From positions 85,152 to 149,151 of the forward strand of contig NZ_JAKCFA010000028.1 of assembly GCF_024198215.1 (NCBI RefSeq): DNA of 64,000 bases, written 5' to 3'. This stretch comes from Myxococcus qinghaiensis. Its GTDB lineage: Bacteria > Myxococcota > Myxococcia > Myxococcales > Myxococcaceae. Positions 31,799-42,353 of this stretch are shown piece by piece (positions within the stretch are counted from its first letter, which is position 1; each line of letters begins with the position of its first letter). Below the pieces are notes generated by a model that made no database searches, was not told the origin of the DNA, and was given only the letters and a program-made list of their open reading frames with translations. A program made the translations under genes and the position numbers.

Positions 31799-33142
31799 GT
31801 GGAGACCCTCGTTCGCATCGCCGAAGCCCTCGGCCGCTTCTCCGCGCGCTTCGTGCCCAGCGCGTTCTCCATCGCCGTCCTGCTGAGCCTGCTCACCATG
31901 GGGCTCGCCATGGGCTGGGCGGACGCGCCGGCGCCCAAGGTGCTGGACGCGTGGGGTGGTGGCTTCTGGGAGCTGCTCACCTTCTCCATGCAGATGGCGC
32001 TGGTGATGTTCACCGGCTACCTGCTGGCGCTCACCACGCCCGTGCGCGCGCTCCTGGAGAAGGTCTCTGGCCTGGCGCGCACGCCGCGCGGCGCGGTGGC
32101 GCTGATGGCCTTCGTCTCCATGGCGCTGGCGTACATCAACTGGGGCCTGTCCCTGGTCGCCAGCGCCATGCTGGTGCGCTACGTCGCGCGGCGAAGGCCG
32201 GACGTGGACTACCGGCTGCTCGTCGCCTGCGCGTACTTCGGCCTGGGCGCCACGTGGCACGCGGGCCTGTCCGCCTCCGCGCCGCTGCTCGTCGCCACGC
32301 CGGGCCACTTCCTGGAGAAGAGCATCGGCCTCATCCCCATCGACCGGACGCTCTTCTCCCCCTTCAACATCGTGCTCACCGTGTCCGTCGTCGCGGGACT
32401 CACGCTGCTCGCGTGGGCGCTGCATCCCAGCCCGGAGCACGTGGTGCGCGTGGACCCGGCCGTGCTGGAGAAGCTGGGAGACTTCGTCCCGCCCGAGCGC
32501 CCCGCGGAGAAGAGCCTGGCCATCTGGCTGGACCACGCGCGACTGCTCAATGTCATCTTCGGCGTGCTGGGCCTGCTGTGGCTGGGGCGCTACCTGTGGC
32601 TCAACGGCGGCTGGCGCGCGCTCAACCTCAACGTGGTCAACTTCACCTTCCTGGTGCTCGCGGTGCTGCTGCACGGCACGCCCGCGCGGCTCATCAAGGC
32701 GGCGGAGGAGGCCGGGAGCGTGCTGCACGGCATCGTCCTCCAGTTCCCGCTCTATGCGGGCATCTACGGCATCTTCAAGACGACGGGCCTGACGGACCGC
32801 ATCGGCGAGCTGTTCGTGTCGCTGTCCACGAAGGAGACGTTCCCCGCCATCGTCTATCTCTACAGCGGCGTGGTGAACTACTTCGTCCCCTCGGGCGGCT
32901 CCAAGTGGGCCATCGAGGCGCCCTACCTCCTCGACGCGGCAAGTCGACTGGGCGTCGCGCCGGAGAAGGTCGTCCTCGCCTATGCCTGGGGCGACATGGC
33001 CACCGACCTCATCCAGCCCTTCTGGGCGCTGCCGCTGCTGGCCGTCGCGCGGCTCGAGTTCAAGGACATCCTCGGCTTCCTCCTGGTGGCCTTCCTCGTG
33101 TACCTGCCGCTGGTGACGCTGGCCTTCTTCCTGCTCGGGTGA
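31799..33142 (+). CDS. Short-chain fatty acid transporter (AtoE family)
   Basis: A 447-residue polytopic protein of the AtoE/short-chain fatty acid permease family. FVPSAFSIAVLLSLLTMGLA, YINWGLSLVASAMLVRYVAR, YFGLGATWHAGLSASAPLL and NYFVPSGGSKWAIEAPYLL are typical. It likely carries butyrate or acetoacetate-type acids across the inner membrane. I start at GTG 31799, with AGGAG about 11 bases ahead, because the family begins near here; a GTG at 31736 would add 21 atypical residues. It stands alone, without acetoacetate metabolism genes. Confidence 0.87.
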   Translation: METLVRIAEALGRFSARFVPSAFSIAVLLSLLTMGLAMGWADAPAPKVLDAWGGGFWELLTFSMQMALVMFTGYLLALTTPVRALLEKVSGLARTPRGAVALMAFVSMALAYINWGLSLVASAMLVRYVARRRPDVDYRLLVACAYFGLGATWHAGLSASAPLLVATPGHFLEKSIGLIPIDRTLFSPFNIVLTVSVVAGLTLLAWALHPSPEHVVRVDPAVLEKLGDFVPPERPAEKSLAIWLDHARLLNVIFGVLGLLWLGRYLWLNGGWRALNLNVVNFTFLVLAVLLHGTPARLIKAAEEAGSVLHGIVLQFPLYAGIYGIFKTTGLTDRIGELFVSLSTKETFPAIVYLYSGVVNYFVPSGGSKWAIEAPYLLDAASRLGVAPEKVVLAYAWGDMATDLIQPFWALPLLAVARLEFKDILGFLLVAFLVYLPLVTLAFFLLG

Positions 33143-33235
33143 GGCTGGCAGAAGGCCCCTCCTTTCGTGCTACACAGGCCCCTGGGCGGGCCGGGGAAGG
33201 CCCGCCGAACTCACCCAACGAGGGGACCCCGAGAC

Positions 33236-33745
33236 ATGAAGAAGCTTCTGACGCGGAGCATGGTGTGCGCGGTGCTGGGGATGTCGTCGATGGCCTTGGC
33301 GCAGGACGCGGCGCCGGAGGCTCCGGCCAAGGAGTCCGCGAAGGCGCCGAGCGCCGACGCCGTGCGCGACACCTGGAACTATTTCTACAAGGGTCAGGGA
33401 CAGGGTCCCGTGCTGGTGGAGGCCAAGCTCTGCACGGAGGTGGCCAAGGACGGCCCCAACAAGTACGAGTGCACCGCCGAGGTGGGCGCCGAGGGCGTCA
33501 AGGCGAACACCACGGTGATGCTGTGGCAGGCCTACCTGGTGCCCCAGGGCGACTCCGTCGAGGACGTCATGGTGCAGACCAAGCAGGGCAACGTGGTCCG
33601 CGAGACGAAGGACGTGAAGCTCAAGGGCGACGGCTGGCGCGCGCGGCAGTGGACGGGCGTACGGCTGAACAAGCCGGGCACCTGGAGCATCACGGTGATG
33701 CGCGGCGACCAGGTCCTCAAGGAGCTGCAGGTCAAGGTGAACTAG
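33236..33745 (+). CDS. Exported protein of unknown function
   Basis: A 169-residue protein with a signal peptide (MKKLLTRSMVCAVLGMSSMALAQ, cut near ALAQD). The mature part is a small beta-rich domain with two Cys (EAKLCTEV, NKYECTAEV) that could form a disulfide, followed by strands KANTTVMLWQAYLV and GTWSITVMRGDQVLKELQV, suggesting an Ig-like sandwich. Periplasmic or secreted. The ATG at 33236 follows GAGGGG; a strong intrinsic terminator lies 40 bp past the stop. No family recognised. Confidence 0.82.
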   Translation: MKKLLTRSMVCAVLGMSSMALAQDAAPEAPAKESAKAPSADAVRDTWNYFYKGQGQGPVLVEAKLCTEVAKDGPNKYECTAEVGAEGVKANTTVMLWQAYLVPQGDSVEDVMVQTKQGNVVRETKDVKLKGDGWRARQWTGVRLNKPGTWSITVMRGDQVLKELQVKVN

Positions 33746-33782
33746 TCCCCGCCGGGCCCGGATGGGCCTGACACGAAGCACG

Positions 33783-33832
33783 CGACGCCCGCCGGTGGCC
33801 AGCAGTGGCCCCGAGCGGGCGTCGGTGTTTTC
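33783..33832 (+). terminator. Intrinsic terminator after the exported protein gene
   Basis: Arms cgacgcccgc (33783-33792) and gcgggcgtcg (33815-33824) pair perfectly over 10 bp and are followed by gtgttttc. It lies about 40 bp after the stop at 33745. Confidence 0.75.
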
Positions 33833-34078
33833 AGCGTCCGTCGTCTTCAGACCGAGCCATCGGAATCGCCAGCGACGGCTGCTCCGGCGCCTGGGCCGCC
33901 CACGCCCACGCTCCGGGAGGCTCCTTGGACGCCGTGCTGGATTCAACGCAACACAAGGTGCCTGAATGGACAGACATGCGATGACTCCACTTCGTCAACT
34001 CCACGACAGGCCCCCGTCACACCGGAGATGACACCCAATCCGTCGCCCCCCCGTGTTCTTCATCGAATCGTGATGTTC

Positions 34079-34153
34079 CATCCGACCCGCGCTCCGGATG
34101 TGCGCGAGGCCGAAAACTCGGGCCTCGCGCACATCCGGAGCGCGGGTCGGATG
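34079..34153. repeat. 33-bp perfect inverted repeat
   Basis: Arms 34079-34111 and 34121-34153 are exact reverse complements (33 bp) around a 9-base loop gaaaactcg. In addition, a 35-bp segment starting cggatgtgcgcgaggccg at 34095 is repeated directly at 34148-34182. The RNA hairpin would be extremely stable, but no T-run follows on either strand, so it is not a standard intrinsic terminator. It may be a REP-like or mobile palindromic element. Confidence 0.9.
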
Positions 34154-34407
34154 TGCGCGAGGCCGAAAACTCGGGCCTCGCGGCGCCTGTCACCCCCATG
34201 ACAGATGAGGGCCGCGCGCCACGCCCACCCGCCCGCCTGCTCCTCCCTGGAGTGCTACGGGCCTGTCTGCCTTCCGGCCGGGCGCGTCGTTTTTCCTCTC
34301 GTGTTGGCTGGTAGACAGGGATTTTTTCAGGAGAGCGGACACATTTCTTGCCCTCCAGGCCTGGGTCCCCATCGCGCCCAGAGGGAAGCGCCTCCAGGAA
34401 ACAGGGC

Positions 34408-34423
34408 TGGCAATCGCCTTGCA
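34408..34423 (+). promoter_or_regulatory. Sigma-54 promoter
   Basis: TGGCAATCGCCTTGCA matches the -24/-12 consensus (TGGCAC-N5-TTGCA) at all key positions, including GG and GC with exactly ten bases between them. It lies 70 bp ahead of the ATG at 34493 on the same strand, leaving a leader of about 58 bases. A bacterial enhancer-binding protein, common in Myxococcus, would be needed to activate it. Confidence 0.72.
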
Positions 34424-34492
34424 GAAGCATCCCCCCGGTTGAAGGGCAGGGGGTCGTCGGGGGCGGGTGGCGGGGGAGAGGTCGGGGCGGTC

Positions 34493-35884
34493 ATGGTGGG
34501 GTGGCGGTGGGTGAGCGTGGTGTGTCTGGTGGGTCCTCTCCTCGTGGCGTGCGGGGAGCAGGCTCTGGCGGCCCCACGTGCTCCGGGCTTGAGGGTGGTG
34601 AGGGCGGCGGGGGCGGAGGGTCGTGGCGAGGGCGAGGGGGCAGTGGCGTGGTCTTTCCCGTTGGCGAGCGGGGACAGCGAAGCGCCACATGCGGTGGTAG
34701 CCCCCGACGGGGACGTTCTCGTCGCGGCGACATACCGAGAGCCTATGGACGTGGGGGGCGGCCCCCTGCCTTTCAACCAGGGTGTTGCGAAGGCTCATTT
34801 GATGGTGGCGCGCTTCTCCCCGGACGGGGCCCTGCGCTGGGCGCATGGGCTGCTTCCGGGTGAGGGCTCGTCCGCCGCGCGCGTGGGCGGACTCATCATT
34901 GATACGCAGGGCAAGCTCTGGCTGGGCGGCGCCACATCAGGCTCCCAGTGGGGCGACGTGCGCCTGCCGGACGGTCCCTTCATCGCGCGACTGTCGGCCG
35001 ACGGCGCCGTCGAGCACGTGAAGGGCTTCGCCGGAGAGGGCACGCTCACCGTGCACGCTGTCGCCCGGGACGACGCGGGCGTGGTGGTGGTGGGTGACTT
35101 CTCCGGAGCCCGCGACTTCGGCGACGCCGTGCGCGAGCCGCCTGACGGCGAACGCGGCGCCTTCGTGGTGCGGCTGGGCCCGGATGCCCACACCCGCTGG
35201 AGCCGCGTCTGGTCCGCCGGGCCGCAGGGCCTGGTGACGGCGCGCGCGACGGCGGTGGACGCCTTCGGCGGTATCTATATTGGAGGCGCGTACGCGGGCG
35301 CGGTGTGCTTCGGCGGGGGCTCGTTCCTCACCGTGCGCCAGCGCACCCCCTTCGTCCTCAAACTTCATCCGGATGGCACCCACGCGTGGAGCCGGGACTT
35401 CCGCGGCGCCACCGGCGCTGTCTCCGCGCTGGCGGTGGGCCCGGACCGCGTCTTCGTGGCGGGCTCCTTCTCCACCCGCTTCTACTTTCAGAACAAACCT
35501 CATGACGCGGGCGCCCATCACGGCTTCGTGGCGGCCTTCAACGCGGACGGCCACGAGCGCTGGGCGCGCTCCTTCGCCGCCACCGCCACGGCGCTCGCCA
35601 CGGATGACGCGGGACAGCTCACGCTCACCGGCACCCATGACGGCGGTCTGGATTTGGACCCCAAGCCCTCTCCCGCCGGCCTCTATGTCGCCCGCCTCCT
35701 GCCTGAAAAGGGAGACTCCCTTTGGGTGCGAGGCTTCTCCAGCCCCCTCCCCCCGACAGCCCGCTCGGTGTCAGTGGATGGATCTGGCAATACCCTGGTC
35801 GCTGTCGCACTGCGGCGCGTCCAACCTGTGGGAACCCCTTACCCGCATCCCCAGGATGGCTTCCTTTTCCGTCTGAAGCCCTGA
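34493..35884 (+). CDS. Beta-propeller repeat lipoprotein
   Basis: 463 residues with a lipoprotein signal (VSVVCLVGPLLVACGEQ; Cys20). The mature part is a series of about seven repeats with pattern D..G.v.v.G.f....FG, for example GVVVVGDFSGARDFGDAV and RVFVAGSFSTRFYFQ, as in SBBP-type beta-propellers. Such proteins are surface or periplasmic binding scaffolds; no enzyme residues are visible. I chose the ATG at 34493 because it gives a proper lipobox and follows a GGGGGAGAGG stretch. A sigma-54 promoter lies just upstream, so expression is probably regulated by an enhancer-binding protein. Confidence 0.85.
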   Translation: MVGWRWVSVVCLVGPLLVACGEQALAAPRAPGLRVVRAAGAEGRGEGEGAVAWSFPLASGDSEAPHAVVAPDGDVLVAATYREPMDVGGGPLPFNQGVAKAHLMVARFSPDGALRWAHGLLPGEGSSAARVGGLIIDTQGKLWLGGATSGSQWGDVRLPDGPFIARLSADGAVEHVKGFAGEGTLTVHAVARDDAGVVVVGDFSGARDFGDAVREPPDGERGAFVVRLGPDAHTRWSRVWSAGPQGLVTARATAVDAFGGIYIGGAYAGAVCFGGGSFLTVRQRTPFVLKLHPDGTHAWSRDFRGATGAVSALAVGPDRVFVAGSFSTRFYFQNKPHDAGAHHGFVAAFNADGHERWARSFAATATALATDDAGQLTLTGTHDGGLDLDPKPSPAGLYVARLLPEKGDSLWVRGFSSPLPPTARSVSVDGSGNTLVAVALRRVQPVGTPYPHPQDGFLFRLKP

Positions 35885-36174
35885 CATACACACACCACCT
35901 GACGGGTTGCGGGGCTCCCAGCTCCCCTGGCAGTTGGATCTGCTTGTGGACAATCACACCCCGCAATTCGACTTTCAGCGCCTGTCCATGCTATTCGCGA
36001 GCCCGCCTTCAGGCGTGTGACGTTGCACCCTGAAGGGCGAGGCTGTGCTGAAGCGTCGGCGCGCGGCAACTTCGCTCGCAGGCGGCCAACCCCTCGACAC
36101 CACTCCCTGTTCACTCCGGGGCGCGGCGTTGTGGGCCGCGCTTTGGACGAGCCTCTGTGAGGAGTTGCACCCCC

Positions 36175-38697
<2,523 letters not shown>

Positions 38698-38726
38698 GCC
38701 GACGCCTGGCGTTCGTGAAGTGATTG

Positions 38727-38770
38727 AAGCGGCGGGGTGCCTTCACGAAGGCCCCGCCGCTTTGCTTTTT
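38727..38770 (+). terminator. Intrinsic terminator of hppA
   Basis: Arms aagcggcgggg (38727-38737) and ccccgccgctt (38752-38762) pair over 11 bp and are followed by tgcttttt. It lies 30 bp past the hppA stop and touches the end of the convergent membrane-protein gene. Confidence 0.88.
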
Positions 38771-39327
38771 CACGCGCCAATGCCTTCCGGGTCCGTGCGC
38801 AGCTCCCCGCCCAGGTGCATGCCCGTCTGGCAGCGGTAGTCCGTCACCAGCGCCACCGCCAGCGACGACAGCCCCAGCAGCACGTGCACCGTGGCGACGA
38901 TGGGGCTCTTCCGGGCGTACCCCAGGACGAAGGGCGCCAGGACTGACGCCGTGCCATGGACGTAGTCGAAGATTTCGTGCGCCTCGATGGGGATGAGCCG
39001 GGCCAGGCTCAGCCGGGCGTCGGTGAACAGGGACACGCCAATGGCCGACGCCCCCAGCACCCTCCCCGCGCGGCGCGCCCGCCTGTCCTTGGACAGCTGC
39101 CCGGCCACCAGCGCCGCCACGCCCCCTCGGTAGTCCAGCAGGGTGTGGACCTCGGAGGGCACCCACCGGCGCAGGGGAAGTCGCTCGAGGAGCGGCCGGG
39201 AGAGGATGCCCGCCCGGGCGCTCGTGTCCGCGACGTGCCGCGCCATCCGGCGGAGGGCCGGCTCCCTTCGGGGTGGGACGGACGACACCGGGGGAAGGGT
39301 GGGAGTCGGGGGGCTGGGCACGGCCAT
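38770..39327 (-). CDS. Small membrane protein, SPW-repeat-like
   Basis: 185 residues: a Pro/Arg-rich cytoplasmic N-terminus (1-65), then four hydrophobic segments (GVAALVAGQ, VLGASAIGVSLFTD, GTASVLAPFVLGY and TVHVLLGLSSLAVALVTDY). The DYRGGVAALVAG and EAHEIFDYVHGTASV halves look like an internal repeat, as in SPW-type four-helix proteins. The ATG at 39327 has an ideal AAAGGAG ribosome site; an ATG at 39477 would add 50 unlikely residues. Convergent with hppA. Function unknown. Confidence 0.8.
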   Translation of the reverse strand: MAVPSPPTPTLPPVSSVPPRREPALRRMARHVADTSARAGILSRPLLERLPLRRWVPSEVHTLLDYRGGVAALVAGQLSKDRRARRAGRVLGASAIGVSLFTDARLSLARLIPIEAHEIFDYVHGTASVLAPFVLGYARKSPIVATVHVLLGLSSLAVALVTDYRCQTGMHLGGELRTDPEGIGA

Positions 39328-39557
39328 GGGACGCTCCTTTCCAAGGGAAGCCAAGGGCTTCCATGACGGTAGGCACGCGGCCGCCGGAGCGCGCGGCGCC
39401 TGTCCATGCCCTGGAAGCAGGAGTGGCTGCTGGCAAGCAGCCAAGGGGGCTTCCACTCGGACGGTGAGCCCGGGCAAACTATGTCCCGCCTTACGGCCTC
39501 TAGTTTCTCAAAGGCCGATAACCGCGGCGCGCCGCACCACCCGAGAGAACGCGATAC

Positions 39558-39761
39558 ATGGCAACTGGTACCGTGAAGTGGTTCAACGATGCGAAGGGCT
39601 TTGGGTTCATCGTGCAGGACGGTGGTGGTGAGGACGTGTTCGTCCACCACACGGCCATCAACATGGATGGCTTCCGGACGCTGCAGGAAGGCCAGAAGGT
39701 GGAGTTCGAGGTCGGCCGCGGCCCCAAGGGCCTGCAGGCGCAGAACGTGCGCGCCGGCTGA
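39558..39761 (+). CDS. cspA: Cold-shock protein CspA family
   Basis: A 67-residue cold-shock domain protein: MATGTVKWFNDAKGFGFI, with RNP1 KGFGFI and RNP2 VFVHH complete. It binds single-stranded RNA or DNA as a chaperone. The gene is monocistronic, with its own terminator; the 230-bp upstream stretch holds the promoter and leader, in which I could not fix a promoter. Codon use is strongly biased, in keeping with high expression. Confidence 0.97.
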   Translation: MATGTVKWFNDAKGFGFIVQDGGGEDVFVHHTAINMDGFRTLQEGQKVEFEVGRGPKGLQAQNVRAG

Positions 39762-39784
39762 AGCAGCCCGGCACGGAGTTCCCT

Positions 39785-39830
39785 GAAGCCCGGCATCCGC
39801 GCGCGCGGGGTCGGGCTTCTTCCTTTTGCT
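39785..39830 (+). terminator. Intrinsic terminator of cspA
   Basis: Arms gaagcccg (39785-39792) and cgggcttc (39812-39819) are followed by ttccttttg. A GC-rich inner stretch may extend the stem. It begins 24 bp past the cspA stop. Confidence 0.8.
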
Positions 39831-39867
39831 GTTCGGCGGCGCGGGGGCTTGAGAGGCTGAAGAGGCC

Positions 39868-40434
39868 ATGCGTCTGCCCCGCTTCCCCCGAGTCATCGGC
39901 TTCGACGATGCGCCCTTCGCCCGCCGCGCGGGCTCCGCCGTGCAATTGGCGGGCGTGGTGTGCGCGGGCACGCGCTTCGAGGGGCTCGTCTGGGGCCGCG
40001 TGCGGCGCGACGGCTGGAACTCCACGCGCGAGGTGTGCCGGCTGCTGGAGGGCGGCAAGTTCCTGCCGCAGCTGCACCTGGTGCTGCTGGATGGCATCGC
40101 CTTCGGGGGCTTCAACGTCGTGGACCTGCCGGAGCTGGCGGCGCGCCTTCGCACGCCCTGCGTGGCGGTGATGCGGCGGCCTCCGGATTTGGACGCGGTG
40201 GAGCGCGCGCTGCGGCGCCTGCCTCGCGCGGACGCGAGGTGGGCCAGGCTGCGCGGTGCGGGCGACATCCATCAGCTGGGTGGCTTCACCTTCCAGGCGC
40301 AGGGCGCGGAGCCCGCCTTCGTCGCGGACGCGCTCGCGCTGGTGACGGACAAGGGCCGCGTCCCGGAGGCGCTGCGGCTGGCGCACCTCATCGGCTCGGC
40401 CGTCATCACCGGCGAGAGCAGTCAGCGCGCCTGA
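39868..40434 (+). CDS. DUF99 family protein, endonuclease V-like fold
   Basis: 188 residues. The pattern IGFDDAPF, GVVCAGTRFEGLVWG, VLLDGIAFGGFNVVD and VMRRPPDLDAVERAL is typical of DUF99, a family with an RNase H/endonuclease V-like fold and no settled function. The early Asp pair (IGFDDAP) is where catalytic acids of endonuclease V would be. Full length for the family. It stands alone between cspA and a STAS-like gene. Confidence 0.88.
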   Translation: MRLPRFPRVIGFDDAPFARRAGSAVQLAGVVCAGTRFEGLVWGRVRRDGWNSTREVCRLLEGGKFLPQLHLVLLDGIAFGGFNVVDLPELAARLRTPCVAVMRRPPDLDAVERALRRLPRADARWARLRGAGDIHQLGGFTFQAQGAEPAFVADALALVTDKGRVPEALRLAHLIGSAVITGESSQRA

Positions 40435-40639
40435 GTCATCCCGGACTCGATTTCACATCCGGCTTGGAGCATTCGCGTTGGCGTGGAAAGCGCTGTGGGG
40501 TGGCGGCAATCTTCCGCCGGGCCGGGTCCAACCCGACACAATTCCTTTCGACTATTCCAGGGCTGACAGAGTCGCGGGGGGGTGTATCGAGCGGGCCCGG
40601 ATGTTTGTTATTGTTTACCCTCCCCAGGAGGGAGGGCTC

Positions 40640-41059
40640 ATGTTCGAAGTCTCCAACGATACGAACCGTCGCACGGTCACCGTTCGGTTGAAGGGCTTTG
40701 TCCGACCCAATGAGATGAAGGATTTCGCCACGGCCTATCGGGCCGCGACGGATACGTATGCGGGAGGCCGGCACCTGGTGCTGGCGGATATGCGGGGCTT
40801 GAAGGCGCTGGAACCGGAGTCCGCCACGATTTTCGGTGAAGTCGTGGCTTACGGTCGCCAGCGTGGCTGTCTGATGTGCGCGCACCTGTCGGACTCCACC
40901 ATCGCCCGATTGCAGACGGCGCGCGTGGCATCCGAGGCAGCGCCCAACGACGACATCACCGTGGATTGTGTGTCCCCGGAGGAGGCGGAGCGGCAGCTGA
41001 CCAAGGCCCGCACCCGCCACTTCCTGGTGAACGAGCCGGCCGCCGCCCACGCTCGCTGA
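40640..41059 (+). CDS. STAS/SpoIIAA-like small protein
   Basis: 139 residues. The strand-helix order (FEVSNDTNRRTVTVRLKGFV, FATAYRAATDTYAGGRHLVL, ADMRGLKALEPESATIFGEV) resembles a SpoIIAA/STAS-type fold, where the domain binds partner proteins in regulation. No phosphorylatable Ser in the classical DxSG motif is seen. The ATG at 40640 follows GGAGGGAGGG. About 205 bp of upstream DNA holds the promoter and leader; no other gene is seen there. Confidence 0.75.
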   Translation: MFEVSNDTNRRTVTVRLKGFVRPNEMKDFATAYRAATDTYAGGRHLVLADMRGLKALEPESATIFGEVVAYGRQRGCLMCAHLSDSTIARLQTARVASEAAPNDDITVDCVSPEEAERQLTKARTRHFLVNEPAAAHAR

Positions 41060-41211
41060 CGTCGGGTTCTTCTTCCCGCGCGCGGCCCCCTCCTCGACTT
41101 CTTGTCGCGTCGCGCGCGGTTGTCTTCACAGGCTGTCTCGACTGAACGGCGCCGCGCCGGATGGCGAAGCCTTGCATCGAGACATCCATTCCTGTCGCAC
41201 TCGGGGGTGAT

Positions 41212-41697
41212 TTACTTCCGGCGCTGACGCGCGTGCTCCAGGTATGCCCGCACCAGCGGGGAGACAGGAAGTCTCAGCGCGGTGTCCAGGTCGATGAACT
41301 CCGCCCAGGTGACCTCGCGGTCATCGATGGTGAGGCTGGGCTCTGCGTCCCTGGCATCCAGGTCCAGCTCCAGGAAGCGGACGTGGTCCTCCTTGTTCTC
41401 GGAGGTGCCCACGGTCTCGAAGACGGGCTTCAGCGACGCGGGGCCCACGCGGAGGCCCACTTCCTCGTGGAGCTCGCGTGCGCCGGCCTCGGCGGGGGAC
41501 TCGTCCCGCTCCATGCCGCCGCCCGGCATGCTGAGCTGGTGCTTGTAGGAGTTCTGGAGGAGCAGCACGCGGCCCTGGTGCCAGACACCCACGAAGACGC
41601 CGTGCGTCCGGGGGTGGCGTACCAGCCAGTACACCCGCGCCAGCGTGTACGCGCCCCGGTAGCCCGTGCGGGCGAGCGCATTGACCCAACGCTTCAC
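41212..41697 (-). CDS. Nudix hydrolase
   Basis: 161 residues with a complete Nudix box (G-x5-E-x7-REU-x-EE-x-GU): GGGMERDESPAEAG followed by ARELHEEVGLRVG. These enzymes hydrolyse nucleoside diphosphates linked to other groups; the substrate cannot be told. A helical N-terminus (ARTGYRGAYTLARVYWLVRH) precedes the domain. Start is GTG at 41697 with GGAG six bases ahead. Confidence 0.92.
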   Translation of the reverse strand: MKRWVNALARTGYRGAYTLARVYWLVRHPRTHGVFVGVWHQGRVLLLQNSYKHQLSMPGGGMERDESPAEAGARELHEEVGLRVGPASLKPVFETVGTSENKEDHVRFLELDLDARDAEPSLTIDDREVTWAEFIDLDTALRLPVSPLVRAYLEHARQRRK

Positions 41698-41733
41698 CGG
41701 CGGCTCCGAATCTCAGGCATCCGCCCGTCATAC

Positions 41734-41921
41734 CAGGAGACGGCCGCGCGCGGCGCGAGGGGCCCTCCAGCGAGTCCGCACCGCCTCGGACACCTGGGGA
41801 CCAGCACGCCCCACAGGCCCAGCAGGAGACGGCCTCGCGCGGCGCGAGGGGCCCTCTAGCGAGCCCGCACCTCCGCGGGCACCTGGGCAAGCCAGCCCAC
41901 CTCCAGCACGCCCCACAGGCC
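41734..41921. repeat. Tandem imperfect duplication at the RuvC-like gene 3' end
   Basis: Copy one (41734-41820) and copy two (41823-41921) both begin caggagacggcc and end cagcacgccccacaggccc, and share the core gcggcgcgaggggccct; copy two has an extra ~12 bases near its end. Copy two contains the last codons of the RuvC-like gene, so copy one is a degenerate duplicate of that gene's end, placed between it and the Nudix start. Confidence 0.85.
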
Positions 41922-42353
41922 CAGGAGGATGGCCTCCGCGGCGTCATGGCGCAGCGAGGTGGGCCTGGGGGCGTGGGACCAGGCGATGACCTTGCGAGCG
42001 AGGCCATCCGCGGCGTCCTTCGCCTGGCCGCCGCTGCGCTGCTCGCGGGCGTAGAGCAGCCGCTCGCGCCAGTCCTCGGCGGAGACGCGCAGCACGGGCA
42101 GCGCGCGGCGGGCGGCCTCGCGCTCCCAGACGTCGGCGACGGGCCCGCCGCCCTCCAGCACCAGGAAGGCCAGGGGCCCGATGTCCGCGAGCACGGCGGG
42201 CACGGCGCGCTTCAGCCGGGACTGACTGCCGAAGTTCTGGGAGCGGTACGTGCGCAGGCGGCCGTCGCGGCCGTAGAGGGCCAGGCCCGAGCGCAGGCCC
42301 AGGTCGACGGCGAGCAGGCCGGGCCCGGTGGACGACTCAGGCTCCGAGTCCAT
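41856..42353 (-). CDS. RuvC/RNase H-fold-like protein
   Basis: 165 residues with the first-strand motif LLAVDLGLRSGLALYG (Asp of an RNase H-like site), a second acidic strand AFLVLEGGGPVAD and a late RHDAAEAILLGLWG with Asp/Glu near a helix. This is the layout of RuvC-type resolvases or YqgF relatives, but the protein may be an inactive or specialised relative. It overlaps the upstream DUF2378 gene by 17 bp. Its 3' end is tandemly duplicated in the DNA. Confidence 0.72.
   Translation of the reverse strand: MDSEPESSTGPGLLAVDLGLRSGLALYGRDGRLRTYRSQNFGSQSRLKRAVPAVLADIGPLAFLVLEGGGPVADVWEREAARRALPVLRVSAEDWRERLLYAREQRSGGQAKDAADGLARKVIAWSHAPRPTSLRHDAAEAILLGLWGVLEVGWLAQVPAEVRAR

Larger units (their letters stand above)
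33746..34492. other. 747-bp gene-free stretch with terminator, inverted repeat and sigma-54 promoter
   Basis: No convincing gene lies here. From left to right it holds an intrinsic terminator (33783-33832), low-information DNA to about 34078, a 33-bp perfect inverted repeat overlapping a 35-bp direct repeat (34079-34182), and a sigma-54 promoter (34408-34423) for the gene at 34493. A reading frame open from 34205 joins the downstream gene, but the part before 34493 has no protein-like composition. Confidence 0.7.

Noticed and set aside
34205..34492. N-terminal extension of the beta-propeller lipoprotein
   Set aside because: The frame is open, but residues before 34493 have no protein-like pattern, and the sigma-54 promoter and lipoprotein signal both favour the later start.
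35925..35945. TGGCAG...TGCTT upstream of hppA, like a sigma-54 site
   Set aside because: GG and GC are separated by 11 bases instead of the strictly required 10, and it lies over 200 bp from the hppA start.
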